NCBI GenBank assembly: GCA_020025545.1
Contig: JAHHRX010000012.1
Location: forward strand, 1-49,505
Direction: 5' to 3'
Source of the DNA: Oscillospiraceae bacterium
GTDB lineage: Bacteria; Bacillota; Clostridia; Oscillospirales; Oscillospiraceae
DNA length: 49,505 nucleotides
Under the pieces are notes generated by a model that ran no database searches, was not told the origin of the DNA, and was given only the letters and a program-made list of their open reading frames with translations. This document shows positions 16,608-24,933 of the stretch, piece after piece; position 1 is the first letter of the stretch; each line of letters opens with the position of its first letter. The translations under genes and the position numbers were made by a program.

Positions 16608-17880
16608 TATGCTGCAAACCATCCGCAAATACGGCATGATTTCTCCCGGGGACACGGTCACCTGCGCCGTATCCGGGGGTGCTGACTCCATGGCTATGCT
16701 GTGGGGAATGTACCTTCTGAGGGATAAGCTGGATTTTGAACTTCGGGCGGTGCATTTTAACCACCACCTGCGAGGCGAGGAATCCCAGCGGGATGAAGAT
16801 TTTGTGCGGGAATTTTGCGGACGCTTTGACATCCCCCTGACTCTGGGGGGCGCAGAAGTGACTGCCGGGAAAAAAGGTCTGGAAGCTGCTGCAAGAGAGG
16901 CAAGATACGGCTTTTTTGCAACGGTGCCGGGAAAAATCAGCACTGCCCATACGGCGGATGACAATGCGGAAACCATCCTCATGCATCTTGTCCGGGGCAC
17001 CGGGCTGAAGGGACTGGGAGGAATCGCACCCGTAAACGGACGGCTGATCCGCCCCATGCTCCAGTGTACCCGGCAGGAAATTCTGGCATTTCTGGAGGAG
17101 TATCATATTCGTTTCGTGGAGGACAGCTCCAACGGCAGCGATGCCTTCCTGCGCAATCGCATCCGCCATGGGGTGATGCCTCTTTTGAAAAGGGAAAACC
17201 CCAAATTTTCCCTGACGGTTTCCCAAATGGCTATGAGCCTGCGGGAGGATTCCGAGGTGCTGGAAGATTTGGCATCGGGGAGCCTGCCGGAAATTCCCAG
17301 ACTGCGGCTGCTGCCGCCGGCGGTGCGTGCCAGAATGCTGGAACGCTTTCTGAAGGAAAACGGTATCCGGGAGCCGGAACGGGAGCATATCGCGCTTACA
17401 GAGGCCCTGGTTTTTTCGGAAAAGCCCTCTGCCCGGGCAAACCTTCCCGGCGGGCTTACGGTCCATCGCAATTATGATACTCTGACGGTTTCCGGAGAAA
17501 CCCAGGCGCTGGCAGCGATTGCGCTTCCCATGCAGGGATCGGTGATCCTGCCCCGGCTGGGGCTTCGGGTCATTACGGAGCCGGCGGGATCCATTTGCAA
17601 TACCAAGGAAATCTTTACCGTTGCGGCGGGGGAAAAAATCCAGCTGCGGCAGCGGCAGGCGGGGGACAGCATTCGCCTGAATGTGGGCAGTCAAAGCCTT
17701 AAAAAACTGTTTATCGACCGGAAGATTCCGGCGGCACAGCGCTGTCAGATTCCTGTCATTGCCGATGAAAAGGGCGTGCTGGGGGTTTACGGTGTAGGTG
17801 CCAATGTGGACAGACTGGCGGACAGCCTGCCGGCCCTGCAGATCCGATTCGAGAAAATAGACAACCGTGCAACATTTTAA
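16597..17880 (+). CDS. tilS: tRNA(Ile)-lysidine synthase TilS
   Basis: TilS ligates lysine to C34 of the tRNA(Ile) CAU anticodon, changing both codon reading and charging from Met to Ile; it is essential. The N-terminal PP-loop ATPase has SGGADSMAML at about residues 26-35, then HFNHHLRGEESQRDEDFV, the partner HTADDNAETILM and RPML with RFVEDSSN. The C-terminal tRNA-binding domain ends with GDSIRLNVGSQSLKKLFIDRKIP. The start at 16597 (427 residues) overlaps the dnaB stop and has GAGAGTGGA upstream; another ATG at 16609 and a TTG at 16576 are alternatives. hpt and ftsH follow, the conserved Firmicute tilS-hpt-ftsH order. Confidence 0.96.
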   Translation: MLNNMLQTIRKYGMISPGDTVTCAVSGGADSMAMLWGMYLLRDKLDFELRAVHFNHHLRGEESQRDEDFVREFCGRFDIPLTLGGAEVTAGKKGLEAAAREARYGFFATVPGKISTAHTADDNAETILMHLVRGTGLKGLGGIAPVNGRLIRPMLQCTRQEILAFLEEYHIRFVEDSSNGSDAFLRNRIRHGVMPLLKRENPKFSLTVSQMAMSLREDSEVLEDLASGSLPEIPRLRLLPPAVRARMLERFLKENGIREPEREHIALTEALVFSEKPSARANLPGGLTVHRNYDTLTVSGETQALAAIALPMQGSVILPRLGLRVITEPAGSICNTKEIFTVAAGEKIQLRQRQAGDSIRLNVGSQSLKKLFIDRKIPAAQRCQIPVIADEKGVLGVYGVGANVDRLADSLPALQIRFEKIDNRATF

Positions 17881-17902
17881 TATAACTACGGGAGGATATC
17901 AT

Positions 17903-18442
17903 ATGGAGCAGAATATTCAGGAAGTATTATTGACTGAGGAACAGATCCGTCAGCGTATTGCAGAATTGGGAGAAGTCTTAACCGAGGAATACAAGGATAA
18001 GAACCCGGTGATCGTGGGCGTTCTCAAGGGCGTTGTGGTTTTTTATGCAGATATGATCCGACAGGTGAAGGTTCCCTGCCAGATGGATTTTATGTGTATT
18101 TCTTCCTATGTCGGCACCAGTTCTACGGGCAAAATGGTGGTAAAGCAGGATATTTCTGCGGACATTCAGGGACGGCATGTGCTGATCCTTGAGGATATTT
18201 TTGACACCGGCAATTCTCTGGATTTTACCTACAAGCATCTGATGGAGAGAAACCCTGCTTCTTTGAAGATCTGTACATTGCTGGATAAACCTGCCCGCAG
18301 AAATCCCAATATTACCCTGAAGCCCGACTATGTGGGCTTTTCCATTCCCGATGCCTTTGTTGTGGGCTACGGACTGGACTATAATGAATACTACCGGAAT
18401 CTGCCTTATATCGGCATACTGAAACCGGAAGCATATAATTGA
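17903..18442 (+). CDS. hpt: Hypoxanthine phosphoribosyltransferase
   Basis: This enzyme salvages hypoxanthine and guanine with PRPP, giving IMP and GMP. The 179-residue protein has the type I PRTase fold. Its PRPP-binding signature is VLILEDIFDTGNSL (about residues 93-106), where many relatives have EDIIDTG or EDIVDSG. The flexible active-site loop includes SSYVGTSSTGKM. PDYVGFSIPDAFVVGYGLDYNEYYRNLPYIG is the usual C-terminal purine-binding part. The start at 17903 follows GGGAGGATATCAT; the in-frame start at 17867 lies before this ribosome site. It sits between tilS and ftsH, as in Bacillus. Confidence 0.96.
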   Translation: MEQNIQEVLLTEEQIRQRIAELGEVLTEEYKDKNPVIVGVLKGVVVFYADMIRQVKVPCQMDFMCISSYVGTSSTGKMVVKQDISADIQGRHVLILEDIFDTGNSLDFTYKHLMERNPASLKICTLLDKPARRNPNITLKPDYVGFSIPDAFVVGYGLDYNEYYRNLPYIGILKPEAYN

Positions 18443-18463
18443 TTATTTTAAGGAGTAGCGAAT

Positions 18464-20338
18464 TTGAAAAAGCGTAGTTTTCTTTCTTTGGCGCTGTATC
18501 TGGTGATTTTGGCACTGCTGTTTTCGTGGATTGTCGGTACATTCGGCAATGCGAAGGACAATTTGAGCTATTCTCAGCTGGTGCAGCTGTTCAAAGAAGA
18601 ACAAGTCAAAGAGTTTGTGGTGGAGGAGCAGACCATTGAACTGATCCTCCGGAAACCCTATAACGGCAAGGACCACCTGCGGTGCAATCTGGCAGATGCC
18701 GAAAGCTTCCGCACAGAAATGCAGGATATTTTCCGGGAACAGAGCGACAAAGGAATCCTTGAAAGCTATGATTTCCGCCCGGAAGCCAAGTTTTCCCCCT
18801 ATTCTCTGGTGCTGCCGCTGATGCTGGCGGGCGGCGCATTGCTGCTGGTATGGTTCCTGATGATGGGTAAGATGAGCAGCGGCAATCCTATGACGAATTT
18901 CGGCAAGGCCCGGACGGTTCTGGGGATTCCGAATGGCAAGAAGGTCACATTTGATGATGTGGCAGGCGCCGATGAAGAGAAGCAGGAGCTTCAGGAAATC
19001 GTAGATTTCCTCCGCAATCCCGGAAAATTCAAGGAAATCGGCGCACGGATTCCTCACGGACTGCTGCTGGTCGGCCCTCCGGGTACAGGCAAAACGCTTC
19101 TGGCCCGTGCAGCGGCCGGTGAGGCGGGAGTGCAGTTTCTCTCCATTTCCGGCTCGGATTTTGTGGAAATGTATGTGGGCGTCGGCGCAAGCCGTGTTCG
19201 CGACCTGTTCGAACAGGCAAAGAAAATCGCTCCCGCTATCATCTTCATCGACGAAATCGATGCCGTGGGCCGCAAGCGGGGCTCCGGCCTTGGCGGCGGC
19301 CACGATGAAAAGGAGCAGACCCTCAACCAGCTGCTGGTGGAAATGGATGGCTTTTCCGGAAACGAGGGCGTCATCGTGCTGGCGGCAACCAACCGCCCCG
19401 ACATCCTTGATCCGGCGCTGCTCCGCCCCGGTCGATTTGACCGGCAGATTCATGTGGGCGTACCGGATGTGAAGGGCCGTGAGCAGATTCTCAGGATCCA
19501 TTCCAAGAATAAGAAGCTGGATGGCAGCGTGGATCTTGGCCTGGTGGCCCGCTCCACGGTTGGTTTTACCGGTGCAGACCTCAGCAATCTGATGAACGAG
19601 GCAGCCATTATGGCAGCACGGAACAACCGTCCGGTGCTGAGCATGGAGGACCTGAACGAGGCGATGATGAAGATTCTGGCAGGGCCGGAAAAGCGGAGCC
19701 GTGTGCGTCAGCGCAAGGATCTGAGAGAGACGGCTATCCACGAGGCAGGTCATGCAGTTGCTATGTATAACCTGCCGACGCAGGATCCGGTGCTTCAGAT
19801 TACCATTGTCCCCCGGGGCAATTCTCTGGGTGCCACCTGGCATGTGCCTCAGGATGATTCTTTCAACATGACCCGCAACCAGATGTATGAGGAAATCGTA
19901 AGCCTGCTGGGCGGCCGTGTGGCGGAAGCGCTGTTTCTGGATGATATCTCCGTGGGTGCCTCCAATGACATTGACCGTGCTTCCAAGCTGGCAAGAGATA
20001 TGGTAGCCCGCTACGGTATGTGCGATGCTCTCGGCACCGTTTCCTATCTGGACGGCGGCGAGGTGTTCATCGGCAGAGACTACCAGAGCACCAAGAGTTA
20101 TTCCGAGAAGTTCGCCGGTACCATCGACGATCAGGTGAAGCAGCTTGTGGATAAGGCCTATGAGCATTGTGCCCGGATCCTCAAGCAGAATGAAGATAAG
20201 GTTTTTGCTGTGACGGACTTCCTGCTGGAGCATGAAACCATGACCGGTGCTCAGTTTGCCGACTGCATGGAGGGCAGAACCATCGGTGAGGCAAAGGCTG
20301 TCAGTATGTTTGACAGACCGGAAACCACAGAAGAATAA
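18464..20338 (+). CDS. ftsH: ATP-dependent zinc metalloprotease FtsH
   Basis: FtsH is a hexameric membrane AAA+ protease that degrades misfolded membrane proteins and short-lived regulators. The 624-residue product starts with TTG at 18464 behind an AAGGAG site. Transmembrane helices at about 5-25 and 108-128 flank the extracytoplasmic domain. The AAA module follows: Walker A GPPGTGKT at about 204-211, the pore-loop YVGVGASRVRDLF, Walker B IIFIDEIDAVG and the second region of homology NRPDILDPALLRPGRFDR. The protease has HEAGH at 426-430, and the third zinc ligand lies in the GASNDIDRAS region. It is the last gene of the operon. Confidence 0.98.
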   Translation: MKKRSFLSLALYLVILALLFSWIVGTFGNAKDNLSYSQLVQLFKEEQVKEFVVEEQTIELILRKPYNGKDHLRCNLADAESFRTEMQDIFREQSDKGILESYDFRPEAKFSPYSLVLPLMLAGGALLLVWFLMMGKMSSGNPMTNFGKARTVLGIPNGKKVTFDDVAGADEEKQELQEIVDFLRNPGKFKEIGARIPHGLLLVGPPGTGKTLLARAAAGEAGVQFLSISGSDFVEMYVGVGASRVRDLFEQAKKIAPAIIFIDEIDAVGRKRGSGLGGGHDEKEQTLNQLLVEMDGFSGNEGVIVLAATNRPDILDPALLRPGRFDRQIHVGVPDVKGREQILRIHSKNKKLDGSVDLGLVARSTVGFTGADLSNLMNEAAIMAARNNRPVLSMEDLNEAMMKILAGPEKRSRVRQRKDLRETAIHEAGHAVAMYNLPTQDPVLQITIVPRGNSLGATWHVPQDDSFNMTRNQMYEEIVSLLGGRVAEALFLDDISVGASNDIDRASKLARDMVARYGMCDALGTVSYLDGGEVFIGRDYQSTKSYSEKFAGTIDDQVKQLVDKAYEHCARILKQNEDKVFAVTDFLLEHETMTGAQFADCMEGRTIGEAKAVSMFDRPETTEE

Positions 20339-20385
20339 AGTTCTTTCTGCCGGCTGCAAGAGATTACGGCAAAGCGGATATGTAT

Positions 20386-20427
20386 AAAAATATCGGGATC
20401 AGGTTTGTGGCCTGATCCCGATATTTT
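20386..20427. terminator. Bidirectional terminator between ftsH and the hemolysin III gene
   Basis: A 17-bp stem, ATATCGGGATCAGG paired with CCTGATCCCGATAT plus an A/T extension, loop TTTGTG, with A and T runs on the two sides. It serves both convergent genes. Confidence 0.9.
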
Positions 20428-20439
20428 GCAGTTTGCTGT

Positions 20440-21111
20440 TTACAGAGCATAGAGCAGAATGGATAAGTACTGAAGCAGACTGCCCAGCACGACGAAGACA
20501 TGGAATACCGAGTGGAACCAGCGCTTTTTGGAGCCGATGCCATAGAGAATGGCGCCCACCGTGTAGCTGATACCGCCTGCAAGCAGGAGCCAGAATCCGG
20601 GCTTGGTCATCACTGCAATGGTCTGCGGGATAAAGGGAACGATGGCCCAACCCATGCAGATGTAACAAATCTGGGAGAATGCATTAAACTTCTTTAGGTC
20701 AACAGCGGTAAGGCTTACAGCCAGAGCGGTAAGTCCCCATTCCAAGCCGAAGATGCACCAGCCCAGCACCGGATAGCTGGGACGCAGGGCGCTGAGTGCC
20801 ACCGGGGTGTAGGTGCCGGCAATGAGAAAGTAGATGGTGCAGTGATCAATCACCTGCATGACCCGTTTTCCGGTGGAGGGATGCAGGCCGTGGTACACGC
20901 TGGACATGACATAGAGGCAGATCATACACACGCCGTAGATGCTGGCGGTGACGATGCCGTAAATATTGTGATGGCTGGCTGCCCGAAGAATACAGGTCAC
21001 AAGTACCACAACGCCCATGGCGCCGCCTGCAATGTGGGTCACCATGTTTGTAATCTCTTCGCCTTTGGTGTAGTCGGGCAGGGGACGGTTTTTAAGTTTG
21101 GTTCGTTTCAT
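20440..21111 (-). CDS. Hemolysin III family (PAQR-like) membrane protein
   Basis: A seven-helix membrane protein of the hemolysin III/YqfA/PAQR superfamily. The zinc-site residues of the family are present: SSVYHGL (Ser and first His, about residues 75-81), VIDHCTIYFLIAGTYTP, and the C-terminal HSVFHVFV pair. Some relatives act on ceramides or influence membrane lipid balance; the bacterial function is poorly known, and haemolysis has been shown only for a few. I place the start at the ATG at 21111 (223 residues). The upstream in-frame ATGs at 21141 and 21159 lie within or before the -10 box at 21148-21153 and would leave no leader. It stands alone with its own promoter and terminator. Confidence 0.9.
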   Translation of the reverse strand: MKRTKLKNRPLPDYTKGEEITNMVTHIAGGAMGVVVLVTCILRAASHHNIYGIVTASIYGVCMICLYVMSSVYHGLHPSTGKRVMQVIDHCTIYFLIAGTYTPVALSALRPSYPVLGWCIFGLEWGLTALAVSLTAVDLKKFNAFSQICYICMGWAIVPFIPQTIAVMTKPGFWLLLAGGISYTVGAILYGIGSKKRWFHSVFHVFVVLGSLLQYLSILLYAL

Positions 21112-21147
21112 GAGATTTACTTCCGCCTTTCCGTATTGCATTGATAT

Positions 21148-21156
21148 AGTATAGCA
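21148..21156 (-). promoter_or_regulatory. Extended -10 promoter of the hemolysin III gene
   Basis: On the minus strand TGC directly before TATACT. There is no clear -35. It lies 37 bases before the chosen ATG. Confidence 0.45.
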
Positions 21157-21430
21157 CAAAGCCTGAAGTTTGTGTTATACGCAAGCGAAATTCTTCTCCA
21201 CAATCGGTAGAATCTGGATTCTACTGTGGGTAGAACCCTCAAAACAGGGGGATTTGGTACGCTCCCGACAAAAAGCAGATATTTTCGCTGCGGAGGCAGT
21301 TTGATGCCGGGGGCTTAGATATGACAGACCGGAAAAAGGAAATTGTACGATATCACTAAAAAACAACTGGGTTTTTCAGCGCCGTTGTCAGATGTTTTCA
21401 CTAAATTTTCATACTCCCCGGCCGGTTTTG

Positions 21431-21439
21431 TGCTATAAT
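21431..21439 (+). promoter_or_regulatory. Extended -10 promoter of the CBS-domain gene
   Basis: TGC followed by a perfect TATAAT (21434-21439). The -35 is unrecognisable. It lies 50 bases before the ATG at 21489. Confidence 0.5.
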
Positions 21440-21488
21440 ATTAATGGTAGCAAGAAGGCTGCCCAATGGATCCAAAGAAGGAGCGACT

Positions 21489-21905
21489 ATGAATAACAAT
21501 ATCTTGTTTTTTTTAACACCCAAAGCAATGTGTGCTTATTTATACGACGATTATACCATGCGGCAGGCACTTGAAAAAATGGAAACGGCGGGATACGCGG
21601 CTTTGCCTATCCTTAACAGACGGGGAGAGTACCGCGGCACACTCACAGAGGGAGATCTCCTGTGGGGAATCAAAAATATGTGTTACATGGATGTGCGGCA
21701 GGCGGAAGCACATCGGATTATGGAAATTTCCCGGCGGCGGGACAACATACCGGTTCGGGTCACCACCTCTATGCATGATCTGGTGGATCGGGCCAGCACG
21801 CAGAATTTCGTACCGGTGGTCGATGACAAGGATGCCTTTATCGGCATTGTTACCAGAAGAGCAATTATTAAATACTGCTCTCAGCGCCTGTTCCCGGAAG
21901 ATTGA
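21489..21905 (+). CDS. CBS-domain protein
   Basis: A 138-residue protein consisting of little but a tandem CBS pair (Bateman module). The first repeat includes DYTMRQALEKMETAGYAALPILNRRGEYRGTLTEGDLLW-type sequence and the second SMHDLVDRASTQNFVPVVDDKDAFIGIVTRR. Such modules bind AMP, ATP, c-di-AMP or SAM and regulate partner proteins. The N-terminal NNILFFLTPKAMCAY segment matches the stand-alone CBS proteins of Clostridia (CbpA/CbpB-like), some of which bind c-di-AMP. Its ligand cannot be read from the sequence. The start at 21489 has AAGAAGGAG upstream; the in-frame ATG at 21444 lacks one. It is monocistronic with its own terminator. Confidence 0.85.
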   Translation: MNNNILFFLTPKAMCAYLYDDYTMRQALEKMETAGYAALPILNRRGEYRGTLTEGDLLWGIKNMCYMDVRQAEAHRIMEISRRRDNIPVRVTTSMHDLVDRASTQNFVPVVDDKDAFIGIVTRRAIIKYCSQRLFPED

Positions 21906-21911
21906 CAAGCG

Positions 21912-21945
21912 CCCCCTGCGGATGCCGTCCGCAGGGGGTATTTTT
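21912..21945 (+). terminator. Terminator after the CBS-domain gene
   Basis: A 10-bp stem CCCCCTGCGG/CCGCAGGGGG followed by TATTTTTG. Confidence 0.9.
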
Positions 21946-21975
21946 GCGTTACGGGCAGGAATTCCGGATTTTCGG

Positions 21976-22004
21976 TTGCAATGCAGCACCATATTTGTTA
22001 AAAT
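21976..22004 (+). promoter_or_regulatory. Promoter of the XRE-lipoprotein operon
   Basis: TTGCAA (21976-21981), 17-base spacer, TAAAAT (21999-22004) with TGT just before it. It lies 28 bases ahead of the regulator ATG. Confidence 0.65.
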
Positions 22005-22032
22005 AACGGGGAAGTTATAATGGAGGATCATT

Positions 22033-22686
22033 ATGGACGATGAGATTTTGAAGATCCAAATCGGTGCGAATATTGCCAATTTCCGCAAACACCGTGGGCT
22101 GACCCAAGCAGAGCTTGCCGGAATGCTTAACTATTCTGACAAGGCGGTTTCCAAGTGGGAACGGGGGGAGTCCGTTCCGGATGTGGTGACCCTTGTGAGT
22201 TTGGCGGAGGTGCTGGAAGTGACGGTCAATGACCTGCTGAGAGACCCCCGTGCGCTGCCGGAGGGGAACGGAAAAGTTCAGCGGGCAGTGGATAGGGCGG
22301 TGAAAAAGACCCTTAAGCGCAAGGCCAACAAAAATGTGATTCTGAGCCTTTCTTCCATTCTTGTGTGGTTCGTGGCGCTGCTCATTTTTGTGGTGCTGTC
22401 CTCAGTGAAAATTCCATACAGCGAGCTGGCATTTTTCTATGCCGTGCCCATCAATGCCATTGTGCTGCTGAGTCTGCGCTCTGCGTGGCGGGATTTCGAC
22501 TGGAACAGAAGCCTCATCAGCATCATCATGTGGGGCTTTTTGGCGGCAATCTACCTGACACTGCTGATTATTTTGAAGATTAATGTATGGAAAATTTTCC
22601 TGCTGGGCATCCCCGGACAGGCAGCCATTATCCTGTGGTTCCGTATGTTCCGGCCTATGAAGAATAAGGAGGCGGAAAATGGATAA
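22033..22686 (+). CDS. XRE-family regulator with C-terminal membrane helices
   Basis: A 217-residue protein. Residues about 8-62 are a Cro/C1-type helix-turn-helix with the usual pattern FRKHRGLTQAELAGMLNYS and KAVSKWERGESVPD. A basic linker leads to four predicted transmembrane helices (about 100-120, 128-146, 155-175 and 180-198). It is therefore a membrane-tethered DNA-binding protein. Such proteins in Firmicutes often autoregulate and respond to envelope events, but no ligand is visible. The ATG at 22033 has a TGGAGGATC ribosome site. It leads a tightly packed operon and overlaps the next gene by 8 bases, so it may control that operon through a site near 21976-22030. Confidence 0.88.
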   Translation: MDDEILKIQIGANIANFRKHRGLTQAELAGMLNYSDKAVSKWERGESVPDVVTLVSLAEVLEVTVNDLLRDPRALPEGNGKVQRAVDRAVKKTLKRKANKNVILSLSSILVWFVALLIFVVLSSVKIPYSELAFFYAVPINAIVLLSLRSAWRDFDWNRSLISIIMWGFLAAIYLTLLIILKINVWKIFLLGIPGQAAIILWFRMFRPMKNKEAENG

Positions 22687-23212
22687 GAAATCCCTGCGCC
22701 GGCAGATCCGCATGAAAAAGCGGGCTATGACCGAACAGCAGGTTCAGGAGGCCAGCCGGCGTCTGGGTATCTTGCTGGTTCAAAGCCCCCTTTATCAACA
22801 GGCGGAAACGATCTATGGCTATCTGCCCTACAATCAGGAGGTGCGCACCGTCCCTATGCTCCGGCAGGCGCTGGCGGACGGGAAAAAAGTAGCGGTGCCC
22901 AAGGTCTGTGGGGACGATATGAAGTTTATCTACATAACGGATTTTACTCTGGTGGAAAATGGCTATGCCGGGATTCCGGAGCCGGTGGCGGACGGGCCGG
23001 TGGCGGAGGATCCCCGTGCGCTGGTGCTGATGCCCGGGCTGGCTTTTGACCCGGAGGGACACCGTATCGGTTATGGCGGGGGATTTTACGATAAGTTTTT
23101 GGCACGGGAGCCGGAGCATCCCACGCTGGCGCTGTGCTATGATTTTCAAATGCTGCCCCATCTGGAAACCGAGGAATTCGATATTCCTGTGGATTGCGTT
23201 TTGTGGGCTTAA
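22679..23212 (+). CDS. 5-formyltetrahydrofolate cyclo-ligase
   Basis: The enzyme (MTHFS) uses ATP to turn 5-formyl-THF into 5,10-methenyl-THF, returning stored folate to one-carbon metabolism. The 177-residue length is normal. The lysine-rich N-terminal ATP-binding part is LRRQIRMKKRAM. IYGYLPYNQEVRT and the C-terminal signature RIGYGGGFYDKFLA (about residues 124-137), which binds nucleotide phosphate and folate, are intact. It overlaps the preceding regulator gene by 8 bases, implying coupled translation. Its start codon has AAGGAGG immediately upstream. Confidence 0.93.
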   Translation: MDKKSLRRQIRMKKRAMTEQQVQEASRRLGILLVQSPLYQQAETIYGYLPYNQEVRTVPMLRQALADGKKVAVPKVCGDDMKFIYITDFTLVENGYAGIPEPVADGPVAEDPRALVLMPGLAFDPEGHRIGYGGGFYDKFLAREPEHPTLALCYDFQMLPHLETEEFDIPVDCVLWA

Positions 23213-23222
23213 AGGAGTTACA

Positions 23223-23795
23223 ATGGATTTTTTACTGGTTGCGCTGGTGGCCGGCGGCACATTCGGCCTGTGCTATCTGGCGGACAAAGGTTTTACAAAA
23301 GTATTCAGAGGGAAAGCGCAGCATCAGTCCGGCCTCAGCGTGCGGCTGAGTAAGCACTACGGCGCACTCGGTCTGGTGCTGGTAACCCTGGGCATTGCGG
23401 CAATTTTTGCGGGGCTTGGAAAAAAATGGGCCCTCAGCGTGGGCGGCGGTGTGATTTCTCTGGTGGGTATCGGTCTGATTGTCTATTACATGACCTTCGG
23501 CGTGTTTTATGACGAAAACAGCTTCATTCTTACTACCTTCGGCAAAAAAAGCACCACCTACCGCTATGGGGACATTGTAAGCCAGCAGCTTTACAGCAGC
23601 TACGGAAATATTGTCATTGAGCTTACCATGAACGACGGCAGAACGGTTCCGCTTCAGGCAGGAATGAACGGCGTCTACCCGTTCCTGGACAAAGCTTTTG
23701 CCGGTTGGTGCGCCCAGAAGGGGTTACAGCCGGAGGACTGCCCCTTCCATGATCCACAGAACAGCTGCTGGTTTCCGACAAGGGAGGAAAACTGA
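23223..23795 (+). CDS. Hypothetical membrane protein with PH-like domain
   Basis: I do not recognise a named family with certainty. The 190-residue product starts at 23223 after AAAGGAG. It has a hydrophobic N-terminus (about residues 1-20), then two transmembrane helices at about 50-66 and 72-90. The C-terminal half (about 93-185) is a soluble beta-rich stretch beginning FGVFYDENSFILTTFGKKSTTYRY. That pattern resembles bacterial PH-like (YdbT/DUF5673-type) domains that follow a pair of helices. It is flanked at 10 bases by the folate enzyme and overlaps the DUF1643 gene by 1 base. A role in the operon cannot be assigned. Confidence 0.75.
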   Translation: MDFLLVALVAGGTFGLCYLADKGFTKVFRGKAQHQSGLSVRLSKHYGALGLVLVTLGIAAIFAGLGKKWALSVGGGVISLVGIGLIVYYMTFGVFYDENSFILTTFGKKSTTYRYGDIVSQQLYSSYGNIVIELTMNDGRTVPLQAGMNGVYPFLDKAFAGWCAQKGLQPEDCPFHDPQNSCWFPTREEN

Positions 23796-24406
23796 TGCAT
23801 ATACCAAAGGGAGACACCGCCGAACTGACGCTGGTGACATTTGAAGAAGCGCTGGCGGCGGCCAATACACCCAATCCGGATTATGATATTGAAAAGTGGA
23901 TCTATGCTCCGAATTTTTATTCGGAGTACCGTTACATATTGGGCACCCGAGGCAAAAATCCTTTGATCTGCGTGGGCATCAACCCTTCTACCGCAGAGCC
24001 GGGGAATTTGGACAACACCCTGAAATCGGTGGAGCGGATCGCCTTGGGCAACGGATTTGACAGCTTTATTATGTTTAATGTCTACGCCCAGCGGGCCACC
24101 AACCCGGATGCCATGGAAAAGCAAATGAACCCGCTGCTCCATAAAGAAAATCTGGCGGCCTTCCGCTATGTCCTGTCTATTTCCTCTAAGCCCGCCATCT
24201 GGGCGGCATGGGGTGCCATTATTGAAAAGCGGGGCTATCTTGCCCAGTGTGTCCGGGATATGGCAGAAGTGGGCATGGAGTATGATGCCAGCTGGTACTG
24301 CGCCGGAGCCGTCACCAAGAAGGGGCATCCCCACCATCCGCTGTACCTGCGGAAGGACGAAAAACTGAAAACCTTTGATGTCGCATCCTATCTGGAGTGC
24401 GTTTAG
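23795..24406 (+). CDS. DUF1643 domain-containing protein
   Basis: A 203-residue soluble protein. The core from about residue 40 has the DUF1643 pattern: a YILGTRG strand, then LICVGINPSTAEPGNLDNTLKSVER, a region rich in conserved Asn, Asp and Thr, and FIMFNVYAQRATNP. A histidine-rich segment KKGHPHHPLYLRKDE lies near the C-terminus. The family is widespread in bacteria and phages with no established biochemical function. The ATG overlaps the TGA of the previous gene. It is sandwiched in the operon between the PH-like membrane protein and a phosphodiesterase. Confidence 0.85.
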   Translation: MHIPKGDTAELTLVTFEEALAAANTPNPDYDIEKWIYAPNFYSEYRYILGTRGKNPLICVGINPSTAEPGNLDNTLKSVERIALGNGFDSFIMFNVYAQRATNPDAMEKQMNPLLHKENLAAFRYVLSISSKPAIWAAWGAIIEKRGYLAQCVRDMAEVGMEYDASWYCAGAVTKKGHPHHPLYLRKDEKLKTFDVASYLECV

Positions 24407-24414
24407 GAGAGATT

Positions 24415-24930
24415 ATGAAACTGCTGATTGCATCTGATATTCACGGCTCCGCCTATTACTGCGGCAAGCTGATGGAAGTTATGAAAAGAGAAAATCCCGA
24501 CAGGCTGGTGCTGTTGGGAGATCTTTTATACCACGGCCCGAGAAATGACCTGCCCCGGGACTATGCGCCCAAGCAGGTGATTCCCATGTTTTCCGGGTGT
24601 GCGGAAAAGATCATCGCCGTTCGGGGCAACTGCGAGGCAGAGGTGGATCAAATGGTGCTGCCGTTTCCGTGTATGGGAGAATATGCCCAGCTTCTGGTGG
24701 ACGGGAAGGTGTTTTTCCTGACCCATGGGCACCACCAAAACCCCGACAACCTGCCGCCGCTGGAGGCAGGGAGCATTTTTCTGTCCGGCCACACCCATGT
24801 GAAGATGGACGAGGAGCGTCAGGGCATCCGCTGCCTGAATCCCGGCAGTGTATCCATCCCCAAGGATGGCAGCCGCAGCTGCCTGCTCTATGAAAACGGT
24901 GCGTTCACCTTTTTGTCATTGGAGGATTAA
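24415..24930 (+). CDS. YfcE-type metallophosphoesterase
   Basis: A 171-residue calcineurin-like phosphodiesterase of the YfcE/MJ0936 family. The metal ligands are in order: ASDIHGS (D and H), LVLLGDLLYHGP (D), AVRGNCEAEVD (N and the general acid region), THGHH and SGHTHVK. Family members hydrolyse phosphodiester model substrates such as bis-pNPP; the physiological substrate is often unknown. The start is the ATG at 24415 with TTAGGAGAG upstream, 8 bases after the DUF1643 gene; an in-frame start at 24397 overlaps that gene and lacks a ribosome site. Confidence 0.93.
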   Translation: MKLLIASDIHGSAYYCGKLMEVMKRENPDRLVLLGDLLYHGPRNDLPRDYAPKQVIPMFSGCAEKIIAVRGNCEAEVDQMVLPFPCMGEYAQLLVDGKVFFLTHGHHQNPDNLPPLEAGSIFLSGHTHVKMDEERQGIRCLNPGSVSIPKDGSRSCLLYENGAFTFLSLED

Positions 24931-24933
24931 AAA

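Larger units (their letters stand above)
21112..21488. other. 377-bp divergent intergenic region
   Basis: It separates the hemolysin III gene (minus) from the CBS-domain gene (plus) and contains both promoters. A short dyad GGTAGAATC-TGGATTCTACTGTGGGTAGAA lies near 21205-21235. Otherwise I see no ORF or RNA gene. Confidence 0.5.

Noticed and set aside
18443..20359. 638-codon minus-strand frame opposite ftsH
   Set aside because: It is the mirror frame of a certain ftsH gene, with Gly/His/Gln-rich non-protein-like sequence.
20440..21111. Haemolysin/virulence role
   Set aside because: The family name is historical; most members are widespread membrane proteins without shown haemolytic activity.
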